Assembly: GCA_963575745.1 (NCBI GenBank)
Contig: CAUYUJ010014194.1
Coordinates: forward strand, 491,001-555,000
Direction: 5' to 3'
Length of the DNA stretch: 64,000 nt
DNA from: Prorocentrum cordatum
Taxonomy: Eukaryota; Sar; Dinophyceae; Prorocentrales; Prorocentraceae
The position numbers and the translations under genes were made by a program. Under the pieces are notes generated by a model. The model did not search any database. It was not told the origin of the DNA and saw only the letters and a program-made list of their open reading frames with translations. Below are positions 43,212 through 53,924 of the stretch, piece after piece. The first letter of the stretch is position 1; each line of letters starts with the position of its first letter.

Positions 43212-44742
43212 TCATATAAGCGCTTCGGCTCCGTTGCCCATGTCCGCCCAGCACAGAAAGGAGCGTAGGCGAGGAGGATCATGAGGATGAATGGAATGGA
43301 ATGGAATGGAATGGAATGGAGTGGAATGCCCATGGGGGAAGTGCACGGCACTAAAAACTAAAAACAAGGTGGGGAAGGGTCGCTTTGTAGTTGGGCCGAC
43401 AGGCCGACTCTGGAGGCCCAACAAAACTTCCCCCCGAGAACGAGCGGCCGAACCCTGCTCTTTGAGTCGGATTCGTTCTACGAGTGCTGACATGCGTTGC
43501 TCATTGGAGGGGTCCGAGTCCGAGGCCGAACAACGAGTCCGAACAACGGAGGGGGCGCTCGAGGTCCTGTGGTCTGACGTCGACTCCGCCAGCCTCGAGA
43601 GAGGCACAGTCTTATCAAGCAGCGCCTGCACACGACGGTTTGGGCACTTGCCCTGGCGGAGCCTCCCGAGGACCTCGAGACCCTTTCTCGCCGGCGGCTC
43701 GCAACTGCGGCCGAGCTTTCGAGCTCGTCCTTGGGACCACCCTCCACAATTCAAACATACGATATTTTGCTCTCGGGACGCAGGGCGACACGACGCCGAC
43801 GAGGAGCCCTCCACAGCGTCTCGGGCCGTCGGTCCAGCCCAGGCGACGAAGCTATGTCCCTTCGGATCAGAGAGCAGTTTCTCAATCACCTTCGGCACGC
43901 CTGGACAGCCGTTCATGTGCAGCTGCTCGCGTGGGCCTTCGGCCAAAGCCAGGCAACATCTGCACTGTACGCCTAACTCGCCGAGCTTCCATTCGTGCCA
44001 GGATACAGAACGCCGAGACCTAGGGGCAAACGTCTTGGGTGGCCTTTTCCACCGCACATCATTCTGAACAAGGGGCAGGACCTCCTCGGCAACTTTCATG
44101 AACCACGAGGCCCTTTGAGCCGCCAAATCCAAATCAGCTAAACACTGGGGCAAAGGGCTCGGGTGTGTATCTAGGGCAACTTGTGCTTGCTTATCCACAA
44201 CCGAGTTCGCATGTGCATAAATCTTTTCAGTGCCCTCCAAATCATCGAGGACCCCTTTGAGCGGTGCGCTTTGACATGCTGGATGGACTGTATGAAGGGC
44301 GTCCCCTCCAGCTGGAGGTTGTCTGATGGCTGCAAACTTGCTAGAAACACTGATCTGACGCGAGACCTGCTGCTGACAGACTCTGACCGCCGCTGGACAA
44401 TCAGATGCGAGCTGAGCCTCTCGTGTCGCCACTTGACCACAAAGAGCGATGGCAACGTGTTCAGCCATCGCTGGAGTGGGGAAGCTGACCTGGGACTATC
44501 CCGCGCATTACAACGACGGGCTCATCTCCAGCATCTGGGCACACTGCGATCGCCCAGGAGGCTCTACGCAGCGGTCGCAGCAACTGCTTGCTACACGATC
44601 CGTCTGATGCTAGACGAAGAGGCGCAGCAGCAGTGAGAGATGCGATCTGATCAGGTTCCATGTCCAGTGGGTTGCCGCTGCCATCAAACACGTCACACTC
44701 CGTCGACACGGATGTGCTTGGCAATTCACTGTCCTGGATCAT
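43212..44742 (-). pseudogene. Retroelement C-terminal part: RNase H and Cys motifs, frameshifted
   Basis: The 3' part of a retroelement polyprotein on the - strand. RNase H would remove the RNA strand of the RNA/DNA hybrid during reverse transcription. The upstream frame (44742-44461) carries the RNase H start ASDGSC with its first Asp and a conserved-looking RRASWAIAV ... VPGQLPHSS stretch. It stops at 44461, while the next frame (44468-43212, 418 codons) resumes with AEHVAIALCG (Glu), QLASDC (Asp at about residue 23) and AHANSVVDKQAQVAL (Asp at about residue 92). So all four RNase H acidic residues are present, but in two frames. Next come QCRCC...GCPG (about 169-189) and VCLNCGGW...SC (about 238-256), probably metal-binding, as in related dinoflagellate elements. 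A cysteine/Trp segment near 44880-44930 (AAGSLACPRWARI) may be the same element further upstream. The reverse transcriptase itself is not seen. The frame ends in CCATT repeats at 43288-43328. Confidence 0.75.
43288..43328. repeat. (AATGG)n microsatellite
   Basis: Eight AATGG-type pentamers with one variant. They lie at the 3' end of the - strand retroelement and may be its tail. Confidence 0.95.
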
Positions 44743-44744
44743 GG

Positions 44745-44835
44745 ATCATGAGGATGAGGTGGTTGAGGAGGACCAGGGGGAGGAGGACGAAGATGAGCAG
44801 GAGGAGGACGAGGAGGAGGACGTCGATGAAGGGAA
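44745..44835. repeat. GGA/GAGGAC-rich tract
   Basis: Interrupted purine triplets on the + strand, encoding an acidic run in one frame. Confidence 0.7.
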
Positions 44836-45039
44836 CGTGGCATCTCAGCCCCCACAGAGGTTGTGCTCGAGGCGATGCGTGCCCACCGTGGACAAGCCAA
44901 GGAGCCTGCGGCCTTTTTCGAAACATCTGCTTGCTGCGCGGTTACTCGCTGTGAGGTCACCGTACATGTGTTTCCCCGTCTGGGTTCCTTGCCGCTGCGA
45001 CTTGCATCGGCATGAAGCATTGGTCAAGACGACGTGCTT

Positions 45040-45240
45040 TCATCCATCCATTCCCACCTTCCCACCCCTCTCACCCCTCTTCCTACCTGCCCCCACTCCC
45101 TCCCTGCCCACCCCTTCCTCTACCCCGGCCCCCTTTCCTCCCCTCCCCACCCCTCGCCCCTCCCCGCCCTTCTCTCCTCCAACCTCCTCCCTTTCCCTCT
45201 TACTGCCCCCCCCCCGTCATCTCACCACTCCCACAGGCAC
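45040..45240. repeat. C/T-rich low-complexity tract
   Basis: Nearly pure pyrimidine + strand with cccacccctc words. Confidence 0.8.
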
Positions 45241-45471
45241 CTCTTCTCTACCCTCCTCGTCCCCGTTTGGAGTTCGCTTGGCGTTGCCACTCCCTCCTTC
45301 CCGTTCCCTGCACATCCCTGTCCGGTCCGTAAGCATGTGTATCTGCAGCTGTCCGGGTGAATTTACCAGCGCACGTATATCAGCATACGTTGGACCAACA
45401 TGTAACGCGTTCTGCTCATCCTCCTGCACCGCTCCCCTTCCATCCTCCCGTTTCTCCCGTCCCTGCTCGTC

Positions 45472-45479
45472 CTCGTCCT

Positions 45480-45556
<77 letters not shown>
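45472..45556. repeat. Pure (CGT)n microsatellite
   Basis: About 25 uninterrupted CGT triplets, the purest triplet run here, suggesting recent expansion. Confidence 0.97.
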
Positions 45557-45665
45557 TTCCTCCCTCCCTCTCCCCCTCCCTCGGTCAGCGGTGTTCCCTC
45601 GAGCTTCCTCGTGTCCCTCACGCGCCCCCCTCCACGTTCTGTCGTGCCCACGCCAGCGAAGGAGC

Positions 45666-46016
45666 ATGTGCCATGTCATTGGCAGCTTTTCAGTGGTAGC
45701 GGGCAAGCAGCTTTCTGATGCCTTAGGCACGATCCTATATATCGAAGATGCGACCGTGTTGTGGCAGAAGAGAAGAGCGTTTCTGGGACCAGAGAAAGAG
45801 TATGAAGATCCCCTGGCCCAGTTTTGCATCCGATGGGGTACATTCAGAGGTGCCTTAACCACTCTAGACGTAGTTTCAGACACAGGCGACGCACAGTGTG
45901 GACCTGTGTGTGGCGTTCGTCAGAGTGAGGGGGCCGAACGGTCATTCGCAGTCCTTAAGTGCGTGGCCGAAGTGGGGTTCCACGAAGCGGGTTGCATTTT
46001 CACTATTGAAGAATAG
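45666..46016 (+). CDS. Hypothetical open frame, 116 codons
   Basis: Starts at the ATG just after the low-complexity region and ends at a TAG at 46014-46016. The protein is non-repetitive with ordinary composition and includes DALGTILYIEDATVLWQKRR. No domain, signal peptide or membrane segment is recognised. The - strand is also open over part of it. It could be an exon, a retroelement fragment or chance. Confidence 0.2.
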   Translation: MCHVIGSFSVVAGKQLSDALGTILYIEDATVLWQKRRAFLGPEKEYEDPLAQFCIRWGTFRGALTTLDVVSDTGDAQCGPVCGVRQSEGAERSFAVLKCVAEVGFHEAGCIFTIEE

Positions 46017-47295
46017 TTATTGTTGACCCCCCTCTGGTAACCATTGTGTTATTCAATTGAAGTGCTTCCCCCAGGGCTCGCTCCCTGCTCTTTGTCAGGG
46101 AAGTTCACTAGGCTCAAACTGCGCTGTTGCCTCCCGGATTACAACAAAAACGGCTCCCGCAGGAGACTTCCTCACACATAAGCTGGGACCCCCGCTCCCG
46201 CCAGAGACTTCGTTACAATTCTAGACGCTTCGCGTACCCCCACCAGTGTTTCACCCTAGACGCAGCCCGGCGCGCATGGACGCTATGGTTGCTGTGGTTT
46301 CTTTGCAGAAAGCCCAGCCTTCAGCTGCTTCCTGGTACCCTGGTATGTCGACCAGCAGTGGGCCACAGCGGGCCATTCGGTATGGGGGCATCACGCCTTC
46401 CCTGCCCGGAGGACGGGCCCAGCAGCAGACAGAAGACTTGCGGGGGTCGTTCACTACGGCGACGGGCGAGGCGACATGCGTTCCCGCACTTGGTGGTGTT
46501 CCCTCTGCATTCGGCAAGTTTTCACCACAATTGGCGCGCTCCACTCCCCGCGCCCACAGGCAACCGCCTCGCTGGAGCGGTTTCGCTCCCCGCGGATGGG
46601 CTGCCCTGCCCCACTCCTTCCTGGCCCCCCCGCTCAGGCGGCTGGGCGTCGCAGCGGCTCCGTCAGCTCGGGCCCCTGGTCCCCCAGCTCCAGCGGCTCA
46701 AACCCATCGTGGGGCGCCTGGGGCCCCTGAGTGCACGTGGTTCAGCCTGTGCTCTCCTGGCTGTCGGACGACTGTGTTGACTACGTCCACGGTCCCTGGC
46801 GGCGATGCCCACGGCACCCCCCAGTTCACTCGAACCGGTGCTTGAGACGTGGATTGCCCTGGCTTTGGTCAGCTCTCAGACGTCGGCGCTCTTGCTCGAG
46901 AGCGCGCGTGGCTTTACCTGATCCGGTGGTTCAGGCGTGTTACGGTGTCGATTACATCCATCGTTGTTCCGGCCATTTCGTTCGTCCTACCGGAACCACC
47001 CTGTGGACGGTCGTTGCAGGATCAGTACTCCCTTCAGGAGTCTTGGTGTGCGACTTTGGTGGCGCTACCCTATGCACCAGTTTAGGGCCAGTATGATCCA
47101 CCCAATGGCAGCTGACGCAGCGTATTGCCTGCTCCTGGACCTGGTCCCTGGCAGCCGCAGCCTGCACCTCCCCCTCGCGCCGGCCCGCCCGCCGAGGCTC
47201 TGCTGAGGTCGCTGGCCCGTCGGCGTTAGGCAATTCGGCTCTTGCGCGGCCCGCTCGGACCTCACTCGCCGCTGGCGCCTTCGCCTGCGGTTGCG
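46017..47295. other. Unclassified DNA with one start-type block
   Basis: 46219-46246 holds ttctagacgcttcgcgtacc and cccaccag, the composite-element start block, here not followed by 'cttggg' repeats. The rest is GC-rich with overlapping frames and no recognised coding. Confidence 0.4.
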
Positions 47296-47464
47296 ATAAA
47301 AAAGTACCCCCGCCAGCCCATCCAGAAACGGGATCCAGGCGAGTTGAGGTGATTAGGGAAGTGCGGGAGCAAAGAGGTGGACGGCCGAACCGTGCGAAGG
47401 AGGGAGGAGGTGGAAAAGAAGGAGGCTGGATGGATGGATGAGGGAGTGGGGAAAATAATTCGGA

Positions 47465-47466
47465 AT

Positions 47467-47511
<45 letters not shown>

Positions 47512-47703
47512 CTGCTGATGATGATGATGCTGATGCTGATACTGATGCTGATGCCGATGCTGATGCTGATGTTGATGCTGCTGCTGATGATGATGGTGAT
47601 GATGATGGTGGTGATGATGATGGTGGTGGTGGTGATGGTGATGATGATGATGATGAGGGGGAGGAGGAGGAGGAGGAGGAGGAGGAGGAGGAGGAGGAAG
47701 AGA
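47465..47703. repeat. (GAT)n, (CTGATG)n and (GGA)n microsatellites
   Basis: GAT run, GCTGAT hexamers, GGT/GAT, then a GGA run. Confidence 0.95.
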
Positions 47704-48689
47704 ACACAGAAGGGAGGAGGAGCAGGGAGAGGAGGGCGAGCAAAAGGGTCAGAGGTCTTTTGGATGCCTCTCGGAGCCTCTTGGGATATAGCTTGGGCGT
47801 ATCATCGTGGCCTCTTGGGGCGTCTTGTGGGTCTCTTGGCGGTCCTGGGAGGCTTTTGGGCGTCTTGGGTACCCCGGGGGGCCTCTGGGAGCGCCTGGGG
47901 GGCATCTTGGGTGCCTCGGGGGTCCTCTTGAAGCCTTTTTTGGGGCCCCTTGGGGGTCTCTTGGGAGCCTTTTGGAGGCCCTTTGGGGCCGCCTGGGCGC
48001 CTCTTGGGACCCTCTTGGGCCGCTCTTGGGATCTTTATGGGCGTTTTTGGGGCCATCTTGGATGATATCGATCAATAAAGGGCGGTTCCTTAATTTGCGT
48101 TCCCCCATCGGGAGCCCCAACAATCACCTCTTGGGCCCCTCGCGAGGCGATCTAGGAGCGCTCTTGGGCGCTCTTGAGGCCGTCTTGGGGTTTTCTTGGG
48201 CCTGTCTTGGGGCCCTCGTGGGCCATCTCGGAATTAGATTGGGGCCTCGGAAGGCCATCGGAAGCGAAACGGCGAGAAGGCAACACACCTGGATCCCCTT
48301 AGGTTTTGGAAGGGTTTGGGCTTCTTCGGGGCCTCCTTGGGGAGCTCTCTGGCCACTTGGAGCCGTCTTGGGGCGGTCTTGGGGCCTCTAGGAACAGCTA
48401 GGGAGCCGTCTTGAGCGACCCTGCGCTATCTTGAGCCATCTTGGAGGTTATCTTGGGCTCTCTGAGGCCCTCTTGGAGCCATCTTGGGCCATCTTGGACG
48501 CCTCAGCGCGTCGCGAAACGCCCCGTCCAGGTCCAAGGGGAGGGGGTAGTGGGAGGGGTCAAGATTCCCTCCCCGCCCGCAAGCCGTTTCGCTCACTCCC
48601 GCCCGCCCTCCCTACACATACGTAGCTCCCGAGCCTGGTCCGATACGCAGCATATTCAGCAGTCGTCTCTGGATGGGCAGCTACTGGGG

Positions 48690-48918
48690 GCGAATCCGCC
48701 GCCGCCGCCGCCTCCGCCTCCGCCGCCGCGCCGCCGCCGCCGCCGCGCCGCCGCCGCTGCCGCCGGTGTCCGCCGCCGCCGCCGCCGCGCCGCCCGCCGC
48801 CGTCGTCCGCCGCCGCCGCCGCCGCGCCCGCCGCCGCCGCCGCCGTCGCCGCTGCTGCCGAATCGCCGCCGCCGCAGCCGCTGCCGCCGCAGCCGCTGCC
48901 GCCACCGCTGCCGCCGCC

Positions 48919-48949
<31 letters not shown>

Positions 48950-49032
48950 CCCCCGCCGCCGCCGCCGCCGCCACCACCGCCGCCACCGCCGCAAGCCGCC
49001 GCTGTCCCCGCCGCCGCCGCCGCCGCCGCCAA
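48690..49032. repeat. (CCG)n array, about 340 bp
   Basis: Nearly pure C and G with CCG triplets and CTG, CGT and CAC variants. All six frames are open because stop codons cannot form. The - strand is a G-rich run with quadruplex potential. Confidence 0.95.
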
Positions 49033-49033
49033 G

Positions 49034-49168
49034 TGTACTCTGTATTGTTTGTTGACAGGGATGGTGGGGGCAGGCCGCATCGAGTTCGCTGCACATGCTC
49101 CGAATTTGGAAGCAGAGTCTATTCTGTAGTGTTTTTTACAAGGGATGGTGGTGGGGGGCCGCATTGAC
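49034..49168. repeat. Direct repeat of about 48 bp flanking the end of the CCG array
   Basis: ctctgtattgtttgttgaca then gggatggtgggggcaggccg at 49036-49080, and a diverged copy at 49119-49165 (ttctgtagtgttttttacaa, gggatggtggtgggg-ggccg), about 84 bases apart. Confidence 0.8.
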
Positions 49169-49311
49169 CCTGGTTGGCTCCCAGTCGCCTGGGGGAAGGG
49201 GTGTATACTAATAGGGAACAGTGATGAAGCCCTCCGCGAATGGGTAGAAAGGGGGTTGGAAGAGGAAGCTTCCTAGACCACCTATGCCCAGAGGGCTGGC
49301 GGGACTTATTC

Positions 49312-49754
49312 GGGGATCCGTCTCTCGACGCTCTGGAGCCGCGCTCTCGCTGGGGATCCGCTTGCAATTTACACGAGAATCGCGCTCTTGCGTCGGAGCC
49401 CCCCGCAATGCGCCGCGCTCCCGACACCCAGGTACCCAGGAGTCGCCCTCGCGACGCGTCGTTTGTTCCCGACGGCGTTGCTCGGCCCAGTTTCATGCGG
49501 AGTTCGTTGTTTTCGGTCAGTTGGCGGCGCCTCGGACGCACCATGTACCAAACTGCACCTTGGAGGGTGTTTGTACTGTCCTAGCAGGTTTGTGTTGTAG
49601 TTCGAGAACATCCTTGCCTTCGTCACAGGGTGTGGGTGGGGAAAAACATGTTGATGATCCCGTTTGCACTTTGATATGGATTCCCCCTACATCCCAAGTT
49701 GGGTTAGCTTTTTGTTGTTCCCCAGGCGCGCCCGCGCAGGAACCAGGAACCACA
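49312..49754. other. Unclassified DNA
   Basis: No repeat or recognised coding. Confidence 0.3.
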
Positions 49755-49985
49755 GCATCACTTCGTCCACAGCATTATCGTTATCATCATCGTTGTGTTC
49801 ACCATGCTCATTATTCGGATCATCATCGTCACGGCCTTGATCGTCATCACCGTGGTTATGTTTTCGTCATCATCACCATCGCGAACCGTCGCCATCATCA
49901 TGGTCACCATCACGATTTCCACCACCAGCGCGATCATGATCATCATCACCACTATCACCATGTTCTCCTCGTCGTTGCCTTCTCG
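49755..49985. repeat. Degenerate (ATC)n microsatellite
   Basis: ATC/ACC/GTC triplets, more decayed than the other trinucleotide arrays. Confidence 0.85.
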
Positions 49986-50039
49986 TTCCTGGGGTTCCTT
50001 GCGGTCAAGCGCACAAAGCGATCGTTTTTTTCCGGTCCG

Positions 50040-50530
50040 AGGCGGTCATCCAACACGTACAACTGTCGTCACTTTTAGTATCTTCGGGTTTTGCGTGGGA
50101 ATGTCGTCATGTTTTGGCCCGTGAGGCTTCGAAGCGTAGAGTTGCCGTCACTTTTCGGCTTCCTTTTTGCGCCCTCCACCTTCTGATTGTAATCCGAGGC
50201 GGCCATGGGAACCATTGTAAACACATGTTTGTTGACACCTGGTGCTCCCAAGTGTAACACTGTCGTCACGTTTTGGCCGCTGGTGCTTTCACGCGTAGAG
50301 CTGTCGCTACTTTTAAACCTTTTTGCATTCACAAGCGTAAAACTGTTGCCACTTTCAGGCCTCACTTTCTGGCTGTCCCTAGGGACCCTTAATTTGTTCA
50401 TTCCGAGGCGGCGATCGGAACAGCTGCAAACAAAACGCCTGTTTTTGACACATGGTGCTCCCAAGCGGAGAGTTGTCGTGACGCTTTGTTTCCTGATGCT
50501 CCCAAACGCAAAATTGCAGTCATTTTCGCT
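50040..50530. repeat. Degenerate repeat with 'tgtcg-cacttt' motif
   Basis: The motif aagcgtagagYtgYcgtcac followed by tttt recurs near 50060, 50140, 50260, 50300, 50345 and 50475. A longer unit of about 210 bp starts at ccgaggcggccatgggaacc (50195) and ccgaggcggcgatcggaaca (50402). The same motif (aactgtcgccacttttgggc) occurs at 60137, 60297 and 60368. A 181-codon - strand frame crosses the repeat but is not independently supported. Confidence 0.75.
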
Positions 50531-50935
50531 TCTGCGTGTATTTGATTGCCTGTTGGATGCCGGGGCTACCCTTGTCCGAGTGCAACTGTTTCTGCGTCGT
50601 CGTGGACGTGGCTGGCGCATATTCTTGCATCGAGTCCAGCCAAAACTCGCGACATTCCAGCGCTACTGGCGCACTATTCTTGTACATCCCCATGGGTGGA
50701 CAACGGTTCGAATACATTCCAGCGGTCTGATGGTCTTCCGGCTTTGTGGGGGCGACGTGCAATGTGGTGATCGTAATTTGGCATTTTGGTGTTCGTACGC
50801 GCTGCCGTGCTCTCCAGCGCTGCGGGCCACATGCACAGGATAGTATCCGTAAGGGCTTCGCCCCATGCCGCCGGCCCCCTGTCTCGGATAATTGAAAATG
50901 CAAAAGCTAAATCATGAGGTCTGGGCGCCGCCGTT
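50531..50935. other. Unclassified DNA
   Basis: Balanced composition, nothing recognised. Confidence 0.3.
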
Positions 50936-50939
50936 AAGC

Positions 50940-51660
50940 AGTGTCGGGACCTGTTTGTTTTTCGACCCTGACCCTACGGATCTGCGTGAGGGGTGCCACC
51001 GAATTTCAGAAATGTTGCAAATCCCTTGTGCTTTTTGGGACCCTGGCCCTACAGATCTGCGTGAGGGGTGCCGCCGAATTCCAGAAATGTAGCAAATCCC
51101 CTGCGTTTTTGGACCCTGACCCTGTCGATCCGCGTGAGGGGTGCCACCGAATTTCAGACATGTTGAGAATCCCTTGGGTTTTCGGACCCTGACCCCGCCG
51201 ATCTGCTTGAGGGGTGCCATCGAATGTTTGAAATGTGGCAAATCCCATACGTTTTTGGACCCTGACGCCGCCGATCTGCTTGAGGGTTGCCACCGAATTT
51301 TAGAGATGTGGCAAATCCCATGTGTTTTTGGACCCTGACCCTGCCGATCTGCGTGAGGGGTGCCAGCAAATTTTAGAGATGTGGCAATTCCTATGTGTTT
51401 TTGCACCCTGCCCCCGCCAATCTGCGTGAGGGGTGCCAGCACATTTTAGAAATTTTGCAAATCCCATGTGTTTTTGCACCCTGACCCCGCCGATCTGCGT
51501 GAGGGGTGCCAGCGAATTTCAGAGATGTGGCACGTCCCTTGAGTTTTTGCACCCTGACCCCGCCGATCTGCGTGAGGGGTGCCAGCAAATTTGAGAAATG
51601 TTGCAAATCCCCTGTGTCTTTTGGACCCTGACCTCGCCGATCTGCGTGAGGGGTGTCCAT
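50940..51660. repeat. 73-bp tandem satellite, 10 units
   Basis: The landmark gatctgcgtgaggggtgcca begins at 50979, 51054, 51127, 51200, 51273, 51346, 51419, 51492, 51565 and 51639. Eight of nine steps are 73 or 74 bp (seven exactly 73) and the first is 75. Each unit continues with gcgaatttcagaaatgt, tgcaaatcccctgtg and tttttggaccctgacc. The - strand frames stay open across the array although 73 is not a multiple of three, meaning the unit lacks stops in several registers. Confidence 0.97.
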
Positions 51661-52535
51661 TTTGTCCCACCCCAGCAATTCAGACAACACGCTCAGGGCG
51701 TGCCAAACCTGCCCGTTTGGGCCGTCCCCCCCCTCGCGCGGTCCATCAACAAGGAAAAGTAAGCAGCAAGAAGCAGAACTGTAACAGTGGAAACTGGAAG
51801 CTGCAACTGGTACAGGAAACTGCGAACCTTCGGCCTACAGCCTGGTGGCCCCACAAGGGGGCCGGCGGATTTCGAATCGGCGGTTTCTTCGTTGCCATCA
51901 ACACCTCATCCTCCTTAGCCATCCTCCACACGCAGGTCTTGTGTAGTACGCAGTACATTTGACACCAGTGAAACCAAACACTGTTGAGCAACGCCTATAT
52001 ACACCCTCAGATGAAACACATCGTCTCGGCGCGAGCCAGGTGCAGTTTGCACCCGCCTGCACAGCCATTGTCAGTGGTCGGTTGTCCTAGTGACGGCATG
52101 GGAGACGCTACCGCGTGCTGAAGCGAAAAGACTTACCATGCACCTCTCAATCGCAACATACACTGTCCAGGTGCAGACCTGGGGCTGCGCTGCGCTGCAG
52201 AGCCTGTGCGTGGAGGACATTCAGGCCCCACCACGCGATTTCAGCTGATTTTGTCGAGCGGTTCGGCGTTGAGCGCGATGCAGAATTCGTTCTCAAGGGG
52301 CCATCCGCCCCGTCGACTCACCCCTGCTGCCCCCCCCCCTCTTCTTCTCACTCCTTCTCTCCTCACCCTCTCCTCCTCTCGTTCCTTTTTTCTGTTCTTC
52401 TTTCGGGTTGGCTGAGCTGCTTTCCTAACTTCGTGGCAGGGGTGTGGGGCTTGGGATTATATTCACAATTTCGTCATGAGGGGCCACCTGTCAACGATAT
52501 GCTTCTGGTTCGATGCACGTTGGTTGCTCGTGCCA
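51661..52535. other. Unclassified DNA
   Basis: No repeat except C/T-rich 52320-52400. Short frames of ordinary composition, none recognised. Confidence 0.3.
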
Positions 52536-52540
52536 TGAGC

Positions 52541-52855
52541 CAGTCTCTCTCTCTCTCTTTCTCGCTATCTCTCTCTCTCTCTCTATCGCACTCTCTCTCT
52601 CTCTCTGTCCCCCCTCTGGTCCTACCTTTCCTCTCTTCCTTTCTACCTCTCTCTCTCGTTCTCTGACTCTCTCTCTTTCTCTGTTGTCCAATGTCTCTAT
52701 ATCCCACTGTCTCTCCCTCTCCCTCTCTCCCTCGGGTCCTCGGTCCTTCCTTCCCTCCCTTCCTCTCTCCCTCTCTGTATTCCTTTTTGTTGTCTCTCCC
52801 TGTCTCTCTCTCTCTCTCTCCCTTTATCTCCCTCTCGCTCCCTCTCTGTATCTGC
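52541..52855. repeat. (CT)n microsatellite
   Basis: Interrupted CT/TCTC runs on the + strand over about 310 bases. Confidence 0.95.
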
Positions 52856-52955
52856 TAGCATGTACATGCACACATGCAGTGATCTCTCACCCAATGAAAT
52901 GATACCGGAGAAAAAACCCAATCAGATTTGTTTAATCTTCCAATTGCTCCCTTAG

Positions 52956-53227
52956 AGCTATAGGGCTATCGGGCTATAGGGCTACAGGGCTATAGGGCTA
53001 CAGGGCTATCGGGCTATAGGGCTATAGGACTGTGACCTATAGGGCCATAGGGCTATAGGGCTATGGGGCTATAGAGCTATATGGGCTATGGGGCTATAGG
53101 GATATAAGGCTATTAGGGTTATAGGGATATAAGGCTATAGGGCTACAGGGCTATAGGGCTATACGGCTATAGGGCTATAGGGCTATAGGGCTATAGGGCT
53201 ACTGGGCTATTGGGCTATTGGGCTATT
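52956..53227. repeat. 8-bp minisatellite gggctata
   Basis: About 30 units of gggctata with variants gggctaca, gggctatc and gggatata. Not the dinoflagellate/plant-type telomere repeat TTTAGGG. Confidence 0.95.
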
Positions 53228-53235
53228 GAGCACCC

Positions 53236-53400
53236 CGGGGCACCCGGGCACCGCCGGGCACCCGGGCACCCGGGCACCCGGGCCTGGCCACCGAAATCGG
53301 CCACGCACCTCACCGGCCATCCGGGCACCCGGGCACCGCCGGGCACCCGGGCACCCGGGCACCCGGGCCCGGCCACCGAAATCGGCGACGCACCTCACCT
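53236..53400. repeat. 85-bp tandem duplication
   Basis: gggcacccgggcaccgccgg starts at about 53238 and again at 53323. Both copies end in ggccaccgaaatcgg and acgcacctcac. Only a few differences. Confidence 0.95.
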
Positions 53401-53529
53401 AACCCTTTAATCCGCTAGGACCCCTACAGAGGCAAGCTTTGATTGGGGAATTACACACGGACCCCCCCACAGATGCAGACCACCCCCCACGCCAACACCC
53501 TGCCATGCAGAGCCCAGAAGACGGCCCCA

Positions 53530-53923
53530 GACAGCCTCCCAGATGACCCAGGATTGCTTGCGGTCCTCCCCCAGACGGGCCCCAGACCGCCCAAGAATGC
53601 AAATGGGTTGCCTTGGGGGCTTCCAAAATGCTCGAGGACAGCTCCAGATTGCTTCCACACGGCTCCAGAAGCTCCCGGACGCCTCGACAAGGCACCCAGA
53701 GGATCCCCAAGAGGGTGCCAAGGTGCCAAGAGGCGAACCACATTGCGGGGCTTCTATGAATTGAGGCGTTCTCGCTTTTCTATCTTCCGACCGCCCAAGA
53801 CGTCCTCAGAGGCTCCCAAGATCGCCCCAAGACGGCCGAAGGGACCCCCAAGACGAACCCCAAGACGGCCCAAGAAGCCCCTCAAGAGGGCCCAAGACGC
53901 ACCAAAAAGCGCCCCAAGAGAGG
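53530..53923 (-). repeat. 10-11-bp periodic repeat, minus orientation
   Basis: ccaagacggccc, ccccaagagggccc and gcccaagaagcc words, the reverse complement of the 'cttggg' repeat, running directly up to the spliced-leader relic. Confidence 0.85.
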
Positions 53924-53924
53924 C

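Larger units (their letters stand above)
47296..49311 (+). mobile_element. Composite repeat element, copy C, with internal insertion
   Basis: Start block aaaaaagtacccccgccagc, then gaggtgattagggaagtgcg (47299-47375). Then GAT/GGA arrays (47465-47705), 10-11-bp 'cttggg' repeats (47755-48500) and the first half of the end module (48498-48590: gcgtcgcgaaacgccccgtc, caggtccaaggggagggggt). The second half lies only at 49223-49308 (ggttggaagaggaagcttcc, tagaccacctatgcccagag, ggctggcgggact). The 630 bases between, including the CCG array, look like an insertion into the module. Confidence 0.65.

Noticed and set aside
48690-49032. Six overlapping open frames in the CCG array
   Set aside because: A sequence of almost only C and G cannot form stop codons.
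50940-51660. CRISPR-like array
   Set aside because: The whole 73-bp unit is repeated, without unique spacers; a satellite in a eukaryotic context.
52956-53227. Telomeric repeat
   Set aside because: The unit is gggctata (8 bp), not TTTAGGG, and lies inside the window with DNA on both sides.
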